A program made the translations under genes and the position numbers. From CALJFL01 sp964590005 (GTDB lineage: Bacteria; Pseudomonadota; Gammaproteobacteria; Pseudomonadales; Halieaceae): 16,379 nucleotides of DNA. This document shows, piece after piece, positions 1 to 8,058 of this stretch. Location of the stretch: positions 1-16,379 of the forward strand of contig CAZPVJ010000066.1 of assembly GCA_964590005.1 (NCBI GenBank), in the 5' to 3' direction. Numbering within the stretch: the first letter of the stretch is position 1; each line of letters begins with the position of its first letter. The notes beneath the pieces are model-generated. The model saw only the letters and a program-made list of their open reading frames with translations. It did no database searches and was not told the origin of the DNA.

Positions 1-23
1 TCAGCATTAGCGTATCTCCAGGG

Positions 24-49
24 AAAAAAAAGCCCGGCAGTACCGGGCT
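24..49 (-). terminator. Rho-independent terminator of the TonB receptor gene
   Basis: A perfect 7-bp stem (AGCCCGG at 31-37, CCGGGCT at 43-49) encloses a 5-nt loop. Read on the minus strand it is followed at once by a run of eight T (complement of the A run at 24-31). It lies 22 bp past the stop codon of the minus-strand receptor gene, so it ends that transcript. Read on the plus strand there is no T tract, so it is directional. Confidence 0.9.
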
Positions 50-71
50 AAGACCGCACCCAAACTTGAAT

Positions 72-2507
72 TTATCTACCCTCACCGAAGTAGTAGCTGA
101 GGGTTACACCGTAGGTTCTTGGCATGCCATAGGTCCTGACAAATGGTCCGTTACCACCGACGTAGGCCGAGGGGAAATAATCCTCGTCGGTGATATTGCG
201 GCTCCATGCCAGCGCGCGCCAATTGCCATCGCTACTGCCGATGCCAATCCGCGCATTCCAGATTGTGTAGTCGTCGGTAGCTTCCTCGATGTTGATGCCG
301 CCGGTCGTTTCATCGGTGAATGAGAAGTCGGCCGCCAATTCCATGACAAGGTTATTGCCGATAGGCCATTCGTATTTCGCCAGGCCTGTGACTGACCACT
401 CCGGTGATTGCGACAATTCGTTGCCTGAGACATCGCGGGTTACAGTCTCGGGCCAGGCGCTGGCGTCACGATCCACGGCATCCCACTTTTTAATCTCGGT
501 ATCGAGCCAGGCAACGCCCAGCGTCACCTGCAGGCGATCGGTTGGCAACCAGTTAAGATCGAGCTCGGCGCCATAGATTTCAGATTCCGGCACGTTGGTC
601 AGGCCGGAGATATTACCGACGAACGTGACCGCCGCGTCCTGCTCCTGCTTGTCTTCGTAGTCATAGAAGAACGCAGCGGCGTTGAGTTGCATCGAGCCGT
701 CCAGCAGTGTGGCCTTGGTACCGATCTCGTAGGAGGTCAGTTCCTCTTCGCTATAGGGCTCCAGCTGCTGAGTAGTATTGGAGTTGGCGCCGTTGAAGCC
801 ACCTGACTTAAAGCCCCGCGAGATCATGCCGTACATGAGGATGTCATCGCTCGCCAGGAAGTCGAGGCCGATCTTGCCCATCCACTTGTCGGTATCAATG
901 GTGTCGTCATAGACATGGAACGCGTCGTTAACGGCGGGCGTGCCAATTACGCTGAATATGTACGTGGGTGAATCGGGGTCGTCGTCGATCGTGCCGCAGT
1001 CACCCGGCCCGAGCGTGGCCCCAAACTGCGCGTTGAGGAAGCCGGCGAGGCTGCCATCGTCGGCGACAAAGGTGCACCCGGCCCAGTCACGTTCTTCTTC
1101 GGTGTAGCGCGCTCCCAGGGTTAATCGCCACGCCTCGGAAAATTGCCACTCGACGTGACCGAATATCGCGATCGAATCGGTCTCCTGTTCGTAGATGGTG
1201 TCCAGTTCCCTGATGGGTGTTCCTGCAAAAAGATCAACACCCCAGGGAATAGAGCCCACGCCAAACACCGAGTCCGACATGAAGTAGTGGTAGTACTCGT
1301 CCATTTCGTCTTTGGAGTAATAGAGTCCGCCGACCCAGTTAACGTCATCGGTGGCGCCGGACAGTCTCAATTCCTGCGAGAACACGTCCAGGTCAGTGGT
1401 ATTGATATTGCTGGAGTCGTTGAAGAATCCACCGTCCCAATCGTTGGCTTCCTCTCGCTCAAACTCGTTGTAGCCAGTGATGGAGGTCAGGGTCATATCG
1501 CCGATGGCCCAGTCCAGCCGTGCCGAAAAACCGGTCAGTTCGTTATCGCGTTGTGGCCTGAGGTCGAAGCTGCGGCCTGTAATCGGACTGGTGTAGTTGT
1601 TGGTCCAGTCGGCTGCTTCGTTGTCGCCGGTGGAATACCAGGGCGCCTGCTCGCCAACAAAGAAGTACTCCTCCAGTGGCGTGTAAGGGTTATTGAACTC
1701 ACCTTGCCCGACTTCTGTGCCGTTGTAGGATGTGTTGGCCCGGTTCTCGGATTCGTCCTTGATGTAGTGGCCAATCAGCAGCAGGTTCACGTCGTCGCTG
1801 AAGTCGATGTTGAGAATACCCCGGAAGGCGGTGGCGTCTTTCTCTCCGAGCTCATCGCTGCGGGTGGTGCTTTCCTGCCAGCCGTCACCGGATTGCGTGG
1901 TTTTGAATGCCAGACGACCCTGCACGGAATCGGTAATGCCGCCGGAAACGAAACCTTCTACTTCCCAGGCGGAGTAATTGCCATAGCTGCCGATAAGACC
2001 AGCGCCGAATTCGTCCGTGGGCTTGTTGGAAACGAAGTTGATCTGCCCGGCAGTGGTATTGCGGCCGTAAAGGTCGCCCTGCGGTCCCTTGAGGACCTCA
2101 ATACGCTCGGTGTCGAAAACCAGGCCACGGGTCATAACCGCGTAGGGCATGGAGACCTCGTCGAAGTACAGTCCCACTGTCGAGGAGGCCGCGGTGGAGT
2201 AATCCTGGAATCCTACCCCGCGAATAGTGTAGAGCGGGACACCCGTAGCGGCAGTTTCATTGACTGTCAGGCCCGGGGTCAGCATGGCAATGTCTTCGGC
2301 GGTCAGGACGCCGAAATCCCTGAGCTGCTCGCCGGTAAAGGCGTTAATGGTGATGCCCACGTCATTTGCGCTCTGACTGCGCTTTTGCGCGGTGACCACA
2401 ACTTCCTCGAGGGTGGCGCTCAAAGCGGCCTGGCTGAAACCAGTTGCTGCCAGGGCAATGGCGATGGCGGTTCTACGGAAACTTCCAGATTGAGTGTGAT
2501 CTAGCAC
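72..2507 (-). CDS. TonB-dependent outer-membrane receptor
   Basis: An 811-residue outer-membrane active transporter, which would import a scarce or large ligand using TonB-ExbBD energy. The N-terminus has a basic stretch and a hydrophobic signal peptide (about residues 11-31). A TonB-box/plug start EEVVVTAQKR follows at 34-43, then a plug with the typical LKGPQGDLYGRNTTAGQIN segment, and a long beta-barrel rich in aromatic and Asp/Asn turns that ends in YGVTLSYYFGEGR. The length is normal for the family. The start is GTG at 2507, preceded on its strand by GGGGAG eight bases away; no in-frame ATG occurs before the plug is well under way. It stands alone, with its own terminator, divergent from an amidase gene across a symmetric operator. 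The ligand cannot be read from the sequence; the neighbours (amidase, carboxylate transporter, acyl-CoA ligases) suggest an organic acid or amide. Confidence 0.95.
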   Translation of the reverse strand: MLDHTQSGSFRRTAIAIALAATGFSQAALSATLEEVVVTAQKRSQSANDVGITINAFTGEQLRDFGVLTAEDIAMLTPGLTVNETAATGVPLYTIRGVGFQDYSTAASSTVGLYFDEVSMPYAVMTRGLVFDTERIEVLKGPQGDLYGRNTTAGQINFVSNKPTDEFGAGLIGSYGNYSAWEVEGFVSGGITDSVQGRLAFKTTQSGDGWQESTTRSDELGEKDATAFRGILNIDFSDDVNLLLIGHYIKDESENRANTSYNGTEVGQGEFNNPYTPLEEYFFVGEQAPWYSTGDNEAADWTNNYTSPITGRSFDLRPQRDNELTGFSARLDWAIGDMTLTSITGYNEFEREEANDWDGGFFNDSSNINTTDLDVFSQELRLSGATDDVNWVGGLYYSKDEMDEYYHYFMSDSVFGVGSIPWGVDLFAGTPIRELDTIYEQETDSIAIFGHVEWQFSEAWRLTLGARYTEEERDWAGCTFVADDGSLAGFLNAQFGATLGPGDCGTIDDDPDSPTYIFSVIGTPAVNDAFHVYDDTIDTDKWMGKIGLDFLASDDILMYGMISRGFKSGGFNGANSNTTQQLEPYSEEELTSYEIGTKATLLDGSMQLNAAAFFYDYEDKQEQDAAVTFVGNISGLTNVPESEIYGAELDLNWLPTDRLQVTLGVAWLDTEIKKWDAVDRDASAWPETVTRDVSGNELSQSPEWSVTGLAKYEWPIGNNLVMELAADFSFTDETTGGINIEEATDDYTIWNARIGIGSSDGNWRALAWSRNITDEDYFPSAYVGGNGPFVRTYGMPRTYGVTLSYYFGEGR

Positions 2508-2563
2508 GGTGTATGCTCCCCAAGTTTGTTGTGATTATGAAATCTTGTTTGCGATACAAGGAA

Positions 2564-2569
2564 ATACTA
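2564..2569 (-). promoter_or_regulatory. Candidate -10 box of the receptor gene
   Basis: On the minus strand this reads TAGTAT, four of six matches to the sigma-70 -10 consensus. It lies 22 bp from the outer edge of the left operator arm (2592), mirroring the position of the candidate -10 on the amidase side. No good -35 is visible, as expected for an activator-dependent promoter. The call rests mainly on symmetry. Confidence 0.35.
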
Positions 2570-2591
2570 CTCCCCTGTGATTTGGTAGCGG

Positions 2592-2674
2592 TTGACATAA
2601 TCGGCCAATCCTTTGACCAAATACACTTGAAAGTCAGCTTTTGTTGGGGTCAATACATTGGCCGTTAATGTCAA
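2592..2674. promoter_or_regulatory. Symmetric two-arm operator in the divergent promoter region
   Basis: The left arm (2592-2618, plus strand) and right arm (2674-2648, minus strand) match at 22 of 27 positions. Each arm begins TTGACAT, carries CGGCCAAT and ends in TTGACC. The two TTGAC elements within each arm start 21 bp apart, two helical turns, as in direct-repeat sites for AraC-family proteins. The arms point outward from a centre near 2633 and sit about 21-22 bp from a candidate -10 on each side. The inference is that one AraC-type activator controls both the receptor gene and the amidase/transporter genes. The AraC gene at 7031-8056 is the nearest candidate; the one at 10502 is another. 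The internal repeat is directly visible; the binding protein is inferred. Confidence 0.75.
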
Positions 2675-2695
2675 TTACTGGCGAGTAAGGGTGTT

Positions 2696-2701
2696 TATGA
2701 T
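2696..2701 (+). promoter_or_regulatory. Candidate -10 box of the amidase-transporter operon
   Basis: TATGAT matches the sigma-70 -10 consensus at five of six positions and lies 45 bp before the amidase ATG. The -35 position (2673-2678) is poor in consensus and touches the end of the right operator arm (2674), the layout of a class-II activator-dependent promoter. Confidence 0.45.
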
Positions 2702-2745
2702 GCGATCTCCAGCTTAATACGCATAGCGATAACAAGAGCGAAGGC

Positions 2746-4164
2746 ATGGAAGAGACAGAGACGGCATACACGCCTGCCCGCGATTTATTGGCGCAACTGC
2801 GCCGCGGCGAGATGTCCTGCAGTGAGCTTATGCGGGCCACGCTGGCCCATATCGATGCTGTGAATCCCCGGGTTAATGCCATCTGCACGCGCGTGGACGA
2901 CGGCGTGGCACTGGCGATGGCCGAACAGATGGACGAGGCTATTCGCTCAGGCGCTGTACCCGGACCATTGGCTGGCCTGCCCATAGCGATCAAGGACCTG
3001 TCCGCCACCCGCGGTATTCGCACTACGATGGGGTCCCCCATTTTTGCCGACAATGTGCCGAGCGAGGATTCGCTGATGGTGCAGCGGCTGAAGGCGGCCG
3101 GTGCCCTGGTAATCGGCAAGACCAATACCCCGGAGTTTGGTACCGGGTCCCATACGTTTAACAGCGTATTCGGCACAACACGCAACCCCTGGAATACCGA
3201 CAAGACAGCCGGGGGCAGCAGTGGGGGCGCAGCTGCGGTGCTCGCCAGCGGGATGCTACCCCTCGCCGACGGCAGTGACATGGGTGGTTCGTTGCGAAAC
3301 CCCGCGGCTTTTTGCGGTGTGGTGGGCTTTCGGCCCTCCCTTGGGCGCGTCCCTCACTGGCCCAACGCCATGGCCTGGCAATCCCGTCTTGGGGTAGAGG
3401 GCCCCATGGCCCGCGATGTCCGCGACTGCGCATTGTTGTTGTCGGCAATGGCAGGGCCAGATGAACGCGACCCGATGTCTATCCAGGAGCCCGGGGATTT
3501 GTTTGCGGATGCACTGGATTTCGACTTTCGCGGGCGGCGTATCGGGTGGACCCCCGACCTGGGCGATTTACCCGTGGCGGCTGAGGTGGCGTCTGTCTGT
3601 GCATCCAGCCTGCCCCATTGGCGCGACTGCGGTTTCGAGGTGACCGACGTGTGTCCCGACCTGTCAGGCGCAATGGATGCCTTCAAGACGCTGCGAGCGA
3701 GCTATTACGCCCAGTTTGGGGCTGACCTGCTGTCGCAGCACCGCTCTTTGATGAAGGATACTGTTGTCGAAAATATCGAGACAGGTATGGCCTTGTCCGG
3801 TCGCGATATCACCGCGGCTGACGCCCAGCGCACAGTGCTTTTCGCGCGCCTGCTGGCATTTTTTGAGGACCATGACTTCCTCGTGCTGCCCAGCACCCAG
3901 GTTCTGCCCTTTGATGTCACCACCGAGTGGGTCAACGAGATAGAGGGGCAGCGCCTCGACAGCTACCTGGACTGGATGTCGATCTGTTGTGTTATCAGCC
4001 TGTTCGGATTACCTGCGATTTCAGTGCCCTGCGGCTTCAGTACCGACGGCTTACCGGTGGGTTTACAGATCGTAGGTCGGCCGCGGGCGGATCTTTCTGT
4101 CCTGCAGGCGGCCTACGCGCTTGAACAAGCTATGGGGATCGGGGTACAACGTCCCCCAGTATGA
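2746..4164 (+). CDS. Amidase-signature family amidohydrolase
   Basis: A 472-residue cytoplasmic amidase (no signal peptide) of the amidase-signature family, which hydrolyses carboxamides to acid plus ammonia or amine. The Ser-cisSer-Lys triad is readable: Lys83 in the IAIKDL motif, the Ser158-Ser159 pair in GGSSGG, and Ser182 in GSDMGGSLRNPA, followed by FCGVVGFRPS. The C-terminal SVPCGFSTDGLPVGLQIVG block is also typical. Length is normal for a stand-alone amidase; neither GatC nor GatB is nearby, so a GatA role is unlikely. The start is the first ATG after the operator; its Shine-Dalgarno is weak (AAGG only one base away, AAGAG further upstream). The next gene begins close to or inside its 3' end and encodes a carboxylate transporter, so the product acid may be the shared metabolite. 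Substrate is not predictable; malonamide-like or aryl amides are possible from context. Confidence 0.93.
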   Translation: MEETETAYTPARDLLAQLRRGEMSCSELMRATLAHIDAVNPRVNAICTRVDDGVALAMAEQMDEAIRSGAVPGPLAGLPIAIKDLSATRGIRTTMGSPIFADNVPSEDSLMVQRLKAAGALVIGKTNTPEFGTGSHTFNSVFGTTRNPWNTDKTAGGSSGGAAAVLASGMLPLADGSDMGGSLRNPAAFCGVVGFRPSLGRVPHWPNAMAWQSRLGVEGPMARDVRDCALLLSAMAGPDERDPMSIQEPGDLFADALDFDFRGRRIGWTPDLGDLPVAAEVASVCASSLPHWRDCGFEVTDVCPDLSGAMDAFKTLRASYYAQFGADLLSQHRSLMKDTVVENIETGMALSGRDITAADAQRTVLFARLLAFFEDHDFLVLPSTQVLPFDVTTEWVNEIEGQRLDSYLDWMSICCVISLFGLPAISVPCGFSTDGLPVGLQIVGRPRADLSVLQAAYALEQAMGIGVQRPPV

Positions 4165-4186
4165 CGTTTCCCAGAACCCATCGACA

Positions 4187-5530
4187 GTGAGCGCCTTCGC
4201 CCGATTTGAACAGGCGGTAGAGAAGTACTGTCCTGACCCGCTGGTTTTCGCCGTTATCCTGACGCTGTTTTTGCTGGCCCTGGTCGGCCTGCTGACTGAC
4301 ACGACTGTCGCCCAGTCGATCAAGGGTTGGGGAGACGGCCTGCATGGCCTGCTGGCCTTTATGACCCAGATGACGCTGGTCATTATCACGGCGCATGTGC
4401 TCGCCCATACCCGGGCTGTCGCCTCGCTGCTGCAGGCGCTTGGCCGCGTGCCCAGAACACCGGTACAGGCCTACTGTTTTGTTGTGTTATGCGCGGCGGC
4501 CTTCAGCCTCGTCTGCTGGCCACTGGGCACAATTGCAGGCGGCCTGGTTGCCCGCGAAGTCGCTCTGCGGGCGAGAGTGGTGGGTATGACCGTGCATTAT
4601 CCCTTGCTTGCCGCTGGCGCCTTCGGTGGATTCGTGGTCTGGCAGATGGGTTACTCGTCTACGATTGCTCTGGCGGTGGCCACCCCCGGAAACCCGCTGG
4701 AGAGCATCCTGGGCGGTACGATACCGGCCTCCGAAACCCTGCTGAACTGGTGGAATTTACTGACCATTGTCACAACCCTCACGGTGGTGATGGTGACCGT
4801 GCTGTTGCTGCGACCCGCTGAACCGGAGCATATCGACGCACCAGAGCCGGAGCCAGAGACCCAGTCCGCACCCGAGCCCAGAGCGGCAGAGGTCCGCCCG
4901 GGTATCATGGGCAGTCTCGAAAACGGCCGCACTGTGTCGCTGGTGCTTTCCCTGATGTTGTTTGCCTACATTGGGCACTGGTTCGCGACCCAGGGCTTTG
5001 AGCTGTCCCTGAATATCGTCAACTGGAGCTTTCTCGCCCTGGGCCTGCTACTGGCCAACTCGGCGCGACACTACGCCGAGTTGTTCTCTGACGGCGCCCG
5101 CGCCGGTTCGGCGGTGCTGCTCCAGTACCCTCTGTATGGCGGCATTATGGGCCTGATGATGACCAGTGGCCTGACCCAACAGTTCTCAGATGCGATCATC
5201 GCTTTCTCGTCGCCGGGCTGGTTACCCTATCTGGGGTTTTTCTCCGCCGGTTTGATCAACCTGTTTATTCCCTCTGGTGGCGCGCAGTGGGCGATCCAGG
5301 GCCCGATCTTTGTTGATGCCGCCCTGCAGATGGGCGTCGATACCAAGGTGATTACCGCGTCTATCGCCTGGGGAGATCAGTGGACCAACCTGATTCAACC
5401 CTTTTGCGCCATTCCCCTGTTGATCGTAACGGGTCTCAAACTGCGTCAGATGTATGGTTACCTGATGGCATTGTGCCTGGCCACTGCGCTGCCTTTCGCA
5501 CTGGGCTTGTATCTCGCTCAGTCAGTGTAG
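4187..5530 (+). CDS. atoE: AtoE-family short-chain carboxylate transporter
   Basis: An inner-membrane permease of the AtoE/short-chain fatty acid transporter family. Visible family blocks are CPDPLVFAVILTLF near the N-terminus, WGDGLHGLLAFMTQM, ATPGNPLESILGG, LINLFIPSGGAQWAIQGP and WGDQWTNLIQPF, with about ten or more hydrophobic segments. A Pro/Glu-rich hydrophilic loop (PEPEPE) separates the two halves. From recalled E. coli AtoE, about 16 residues precede the PDPL motif, which favours GTG at 4187, 22 bp past the amidase stop. A TTG at 4121 would give 469 residues and overlap the amidase by 44 bp; neither start has a strong ribosome-binding site. It probably imports a short acid for activation by the neighbouring ligases. 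Its 3' end overlaps the convergent matB gene by 13 bp. Confidence 0.88.
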   Translation: MSAFARFEQAVEKYCPDPLVFAVILTLFLLALVGLLTDTTVAQSIKGWGDGLHGLLAFMTQMTLVIITAHVLAHTRAVASLLQALGRVPRTPVQAYCFVVLCAAAFSLVCWPLGTIAGGLVAREVALRARVVGMTVHYPLLAAGAFGGFVVWQMGYSSTIALAVATPGNPLESILGGTIPASETLLNWWNLLTIVTTLTVVMVTVLLLRPAEPEHIDAPEPEPETQSAPEPRAAEVRPGIMGSLENGRTVSLVLSLMLFAYIGHWFATQGFELSLNIVNWSFLALGLLLANSARHYAELFSDGARAGSAVLLQYPLYGGIMGLMMTSGLTQQFSDAIIAFSSPGWLPYLGFFSAGLINLFIPSGGAQWAIQGPIFVDAALQMGVDTKVITASIAWGDQWTNLIQPFCAIPLLIVTGLKLRQMYGYLMALCLATALPFALGLYLAQSV

Positions 5531-7026
5531 CGTTCTCGCAGCAGGTTTTTTTGCACCTTCCCCATAGCATTGCGTGGGAGGCTGTCGACGTAGTGGACTT
5601 GTTTGGGCACCTTGAAGTTGGCCAGTTGCTCGCGGCAGTGATCGGTGACCGCGCCGGCGTCAGGTGCCGAGCCCGATTCGGCAACCAGCACTGCCACAAC
5701 CGCCTCGCCAAAGTCCGGATGGGGTACGCCGATAACCGCAGACTCGTTAATGCCGGGCATGTCGTCCAGCAGCAATTCGATTTCTTTTGGGTAAATGTTG
5801 AGCCCGCCGCTGATGATCATATCCTTGGCGCGACCCACGATGGAGACGTAGCCCGCTTCGTCGATCTGCCCCAGGTCGCCGGTGTTGAAAAAGCCGTCCA
5901 CGGTGAAATCCTCGGCGGTTTTGTCAGGCATGCGCCAGTAGCCAGGGAAAACATTGGGCCCACGCACCTGCAGGTCTCCCGTTTCACAGGAGGGTAACGG
6001 GTTACCCACGGCATCAACGACTCGCACTGCGACGCCAGGCAGAGGAAACCCGACTGTGCCCGCCCTGCGTTCCCCGTCCAGTGGATTGGACGTATTCATC
6101 CCGGTCTCCGACATGCCGTAGCGCTCCAGGATGGCATGGCCGGTACGGGCCTTGAATTCCAAAAAAGTCTCGGTCAGTAGAGGCGCTGAACCTGAAACGA
6201 ACAGGCGGATACTGGCGCAGCGCTCACCGGTGAAATTTGGGCTGGCCAGCAGGCGCGTGTAGTAGGTAGGTACGCCCATCATCACCGTACAATCGGGCAG
6301 TGCTGCCAGAACCTGGTCGATATCGAATTTGTCCAGCCAGACCATACTGGCGCCACTCATCAGGACACAGCCAAGCCCGACGAACAGTCCGTGAACATGA
6401 AAGATGGGTAAGGCGTGCAGCAGGCAATCCTGGTTGGTGAAGCCCCAGGCTTTCGCCAGGGTGGCAGCGTTGCTGGCCAGATTCTCGTGCGTCAACATGA
6501 TGCCCTTGGGGCGGCCGGTGGTGCCGGAAGAATAGAGCAGGGCGGCCAGATCCTCTGCAGTGCGCTCGACCACTGTGTGCTCGCTGCTACAACCCGCTGC
6601 TCCGTCGGCCAGGCTGCCTGAACCATCCGCTTCCAGCGTCAGCAGTGCCCGGGTACTCGCGGGTAACAGGGGATCTATCATTGCCTGGGCATCGCCGCGA
6701 CAGACGACAATGGCGGGTTCGGCATTCTCCAGGAAATAGGCCAGCTCACCCGCCTGGTAGGCAGTGTTTAGTGGGTGGTATACCAGGCCGGCACGGAGGC
6801 AGGCGAGATACAGGCAGAGGCAGCGGGTCGACTTTTCCACCTGGACGGTCACCCGGTCTCCCGGTACCGCACCCAGACTGATCAGGTGATTGGCGATGCG
6901 CGCGGACTCTTTTTCGGCATCACCGTAGCTCAGTGTGTCGCCAGAGGCTGTGGTCAGCAGCGTGCGGTCGCGGTCGACGGGAAAATGCGCGGCATAAGCG
7001 GCGTACAGGTTGTGGTTGTCGGGCAT
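5518..7026 (-). CDS. matB: Malonyl-CoA synthetase (MatB-type acyl-CoA ligase)
   Basis: A 502-residue ATP-dependent CoA ligase of the ANL superfamily that most resembles MatB, which makes malonyl-CoA from malonate, ATP and CoA. Core motifs: phosphate loop YSSGTTGRPKG (165-175), HALPIFHVHGLFV (204-216), VSGSAPLL, ERYGMSETGMNTS (301-313), TGD (382-384), the GRAKDMIISGG hinge (398-408) and the catalytic Lys490 in PRNAMGK. The ERYGM(S/T)ET.MNTS segment, with its Arg and Met, is kept in recalled MatB proteins and helps set dicarboxylate preference; general fatty-acyl ligases lack this wording. Its ATG lies four bases after the stop of the upstream araC gene, so the two are probably translationally coupled. 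Methylmalonate or another short dicarboxylate is an alternative substrate. Confidence 0.85.
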   Translation of the reverse strand: MPDNHNLYAAYAAHFPVDRDRTLLTTASGDTLSYGDAEKESARIANHLISLGAVPGDRVTVQVEKSTRCLCLYLACLRAGLVYHPLNTAYQAGELAYFLENAEPAIVVCRGDAQAMIDPLLPASTRALLTLEADGSGSLADGAAGCSSEHTVVERTAEDLAALLYSSGTTGRPKGIMLTHENLASNAATLAKAWGFTNQDCLLHALPIFHVHGLFVGLGCVLMSGASMVWLDKFDIDQVLAALPDCTVMMGVPTYYTRLLASPNFTGERCASIRLFVSGSAPLLTETFLEFKARTGHAILERYGMSETGMNTSNPLDGERRAGTVGFPLPGVAVRVVDAVGNPLPSCETGDLQVRGPNVFPGYWRMPDKTAEDFTVDGFFNTGDLGQIDEAGYVSIVGRAKDMIISGGLNIYPKEIELLLDDMPGINESAVIGVPHPDFGEAVVAVLVAESGSAPDAGAVTDHCREQLANFKVPKQVHYVDSLPRNAMGKVQKNLLRERYTD

Positions 7027-7030
7027 CTTG

Positions 7031-8056
7031 TCAGGCTCTGATCAGTTGTTTCATTTTTTCGCGATAAGCTTGCGGTGTTTCTCCCACGCGGCTGCGAAAT
7101 GCGCGGCTGAAGGCACTCAACTCAGAGTAGCCTAGTTCGTAGGCGATTTCCGACAGGCTAAGCGCTGTATTGGCGAGGTAGTGGCGCGCTCGCCGTTCAC
7201 GCACCAGGTTTTTGACTTCCTGAAACGTGTAGCCTTCCTCTGACAGTCGTCTGCGCAAAGTCCTGGGCGAGAGTGCCAGGCTGGCGGCGACTGACTCCAT
7301 GGTTTGTCCCTCGGCAGTGCCGGTTCGCATCAGTTCGCGCGACACGGCCTCGATGAAACCCTGCCCCTCGGGGCTGACAGCAAAGTAGGTTTTGAGGGCA
7401 TCCACCAGAATCTCGAACAACAGGTTGTTGCTTGTAACAAAGCGTTCCTTGAGAAATTTTCGGTCAAACAAGAGTCGGTTTTCTTCCTGCCCGAATAGCA
7501 CCGGAGCGCCGAAGTGAGCCTCCAGGTCGGCCCGGTTCTGAGAATTACCGTGCTGAAACCAGACTTCTTCCACTGGCATTTTCTGGCGGGTAGCGGTGTT
7601 GAGGATCTGTGATATGAAGGCCAGCAGGTATTCGTTGAGTTGATCGACCCTGGCGCCAGTGAGGTTGATCAAGCCGGCATTGAATTCCGCGGGGTCCTGA
7701 TTGGGCCGGAAGCGGGTCTCAATGCCGGTATCGATGTACTGGTCGTAGCGACACAGGCAGGTGAGGCCCTCTTCCACGGAGGGTGCCGCCAGCATCGCGA
7801 GAATGATAACGGGTGCCGTTTCGTAGTGGTATTGCTGGGCCATGTTGAGGCCGACACAGGAGTTGTTTGTATGTCGGGCGGCCGCTTCGCACAGGGCTGC
7901 AACGCGGGCAAGCGGCACCGGGTAGATGTATTCCTCGCCGCTGTCCGAGGGGATGCCGCACTCATCCAGCACCGGTGCCGGGTCGACTCCCTGATCCAGC
8001 AGGTAGTTGCGTATGTAAACGATAAACCTGGGTGACAGGGTTGGTTCGAGTTCCAT
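7031..8056 (-). CDS. AraC-family regulator, OruR-type sensor domain
   Basis: A 341-residue transcriptional regulator. The N-terminal two thirds (about 20-210) fits the 'arabinose-binding domain of AraC' type found in OruR/ArgR-like proteins, with the LFGQEENRLLFDRKFL segment before the linker. The C-terminal AraC DNA-binding domain (about 245-338) has two helix-turn-helix units: SVAASLALSPRTLRRRL (255-271) and LSEIAYELGYSELSAFSRAF (301-320), closing with RVGETPQAYREK. It is the middle gene of the paaK-araC-matB operon, two bases after the paaK stop and four before matB, so it rises with its operon. It is the best local candidate for binding the 21-bp-spaced direct repeats at 2592-2674. The inducer is unknown; an acid or acyl-CoA handled by the operon is likely. 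Confidence 0.93.
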   Translation of the reverse strand: MELEPTLSPRFIVYIRNYLLDQGVDPAPVLDECGIPSDSGEEYIYPVPLARVAALCEAAARHTNNSCVGLNMAQQYHYETAPVIILAMLAAPSVEEGLTCLCRYDQYIDTGIETRFRPNQDPAEFNAGLINLTGARVDQLNEYLLAFISQILNTATRQKMPVEEVWFQHGNSQNRADLEAHFGAPVLFGQEENRLLFDRKFLKERFVTSNNLLFEILVDALKTYFAVSPEGQGFIEAVSRELMRTGTAEGQTMESVAASLALSPRTLRRRLSEEGYTFQEVKNLVRERRARHYLANTALSLSEIAYELGYSELSAFSRAFRSRVGETPQAYREKMKQLIRA

Positions 8057-8058
8057 GC

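Noticed and set aside
1143..2504. A 453-codon plus-strand open frame opposite the receptor gene
   Set aside because: It is antisense to a convincing TonB receptor; its translation has no recognisable family features and its existence follows from GC-rich codon use on the other strand.
2544..2560. CTTGT/ACAAG inverted repeat in the receptor leader
   Set aside because: A 5-bp stem with a 7-nt loop is common by chance and has no supporting context.
2717..2726. ATACGCATAG shared between the amidase leader and 10395-10404
   Set aside because: A single 10-mer match in 16 kb with no symmetry or matching position relative to a promoter; probably chance.
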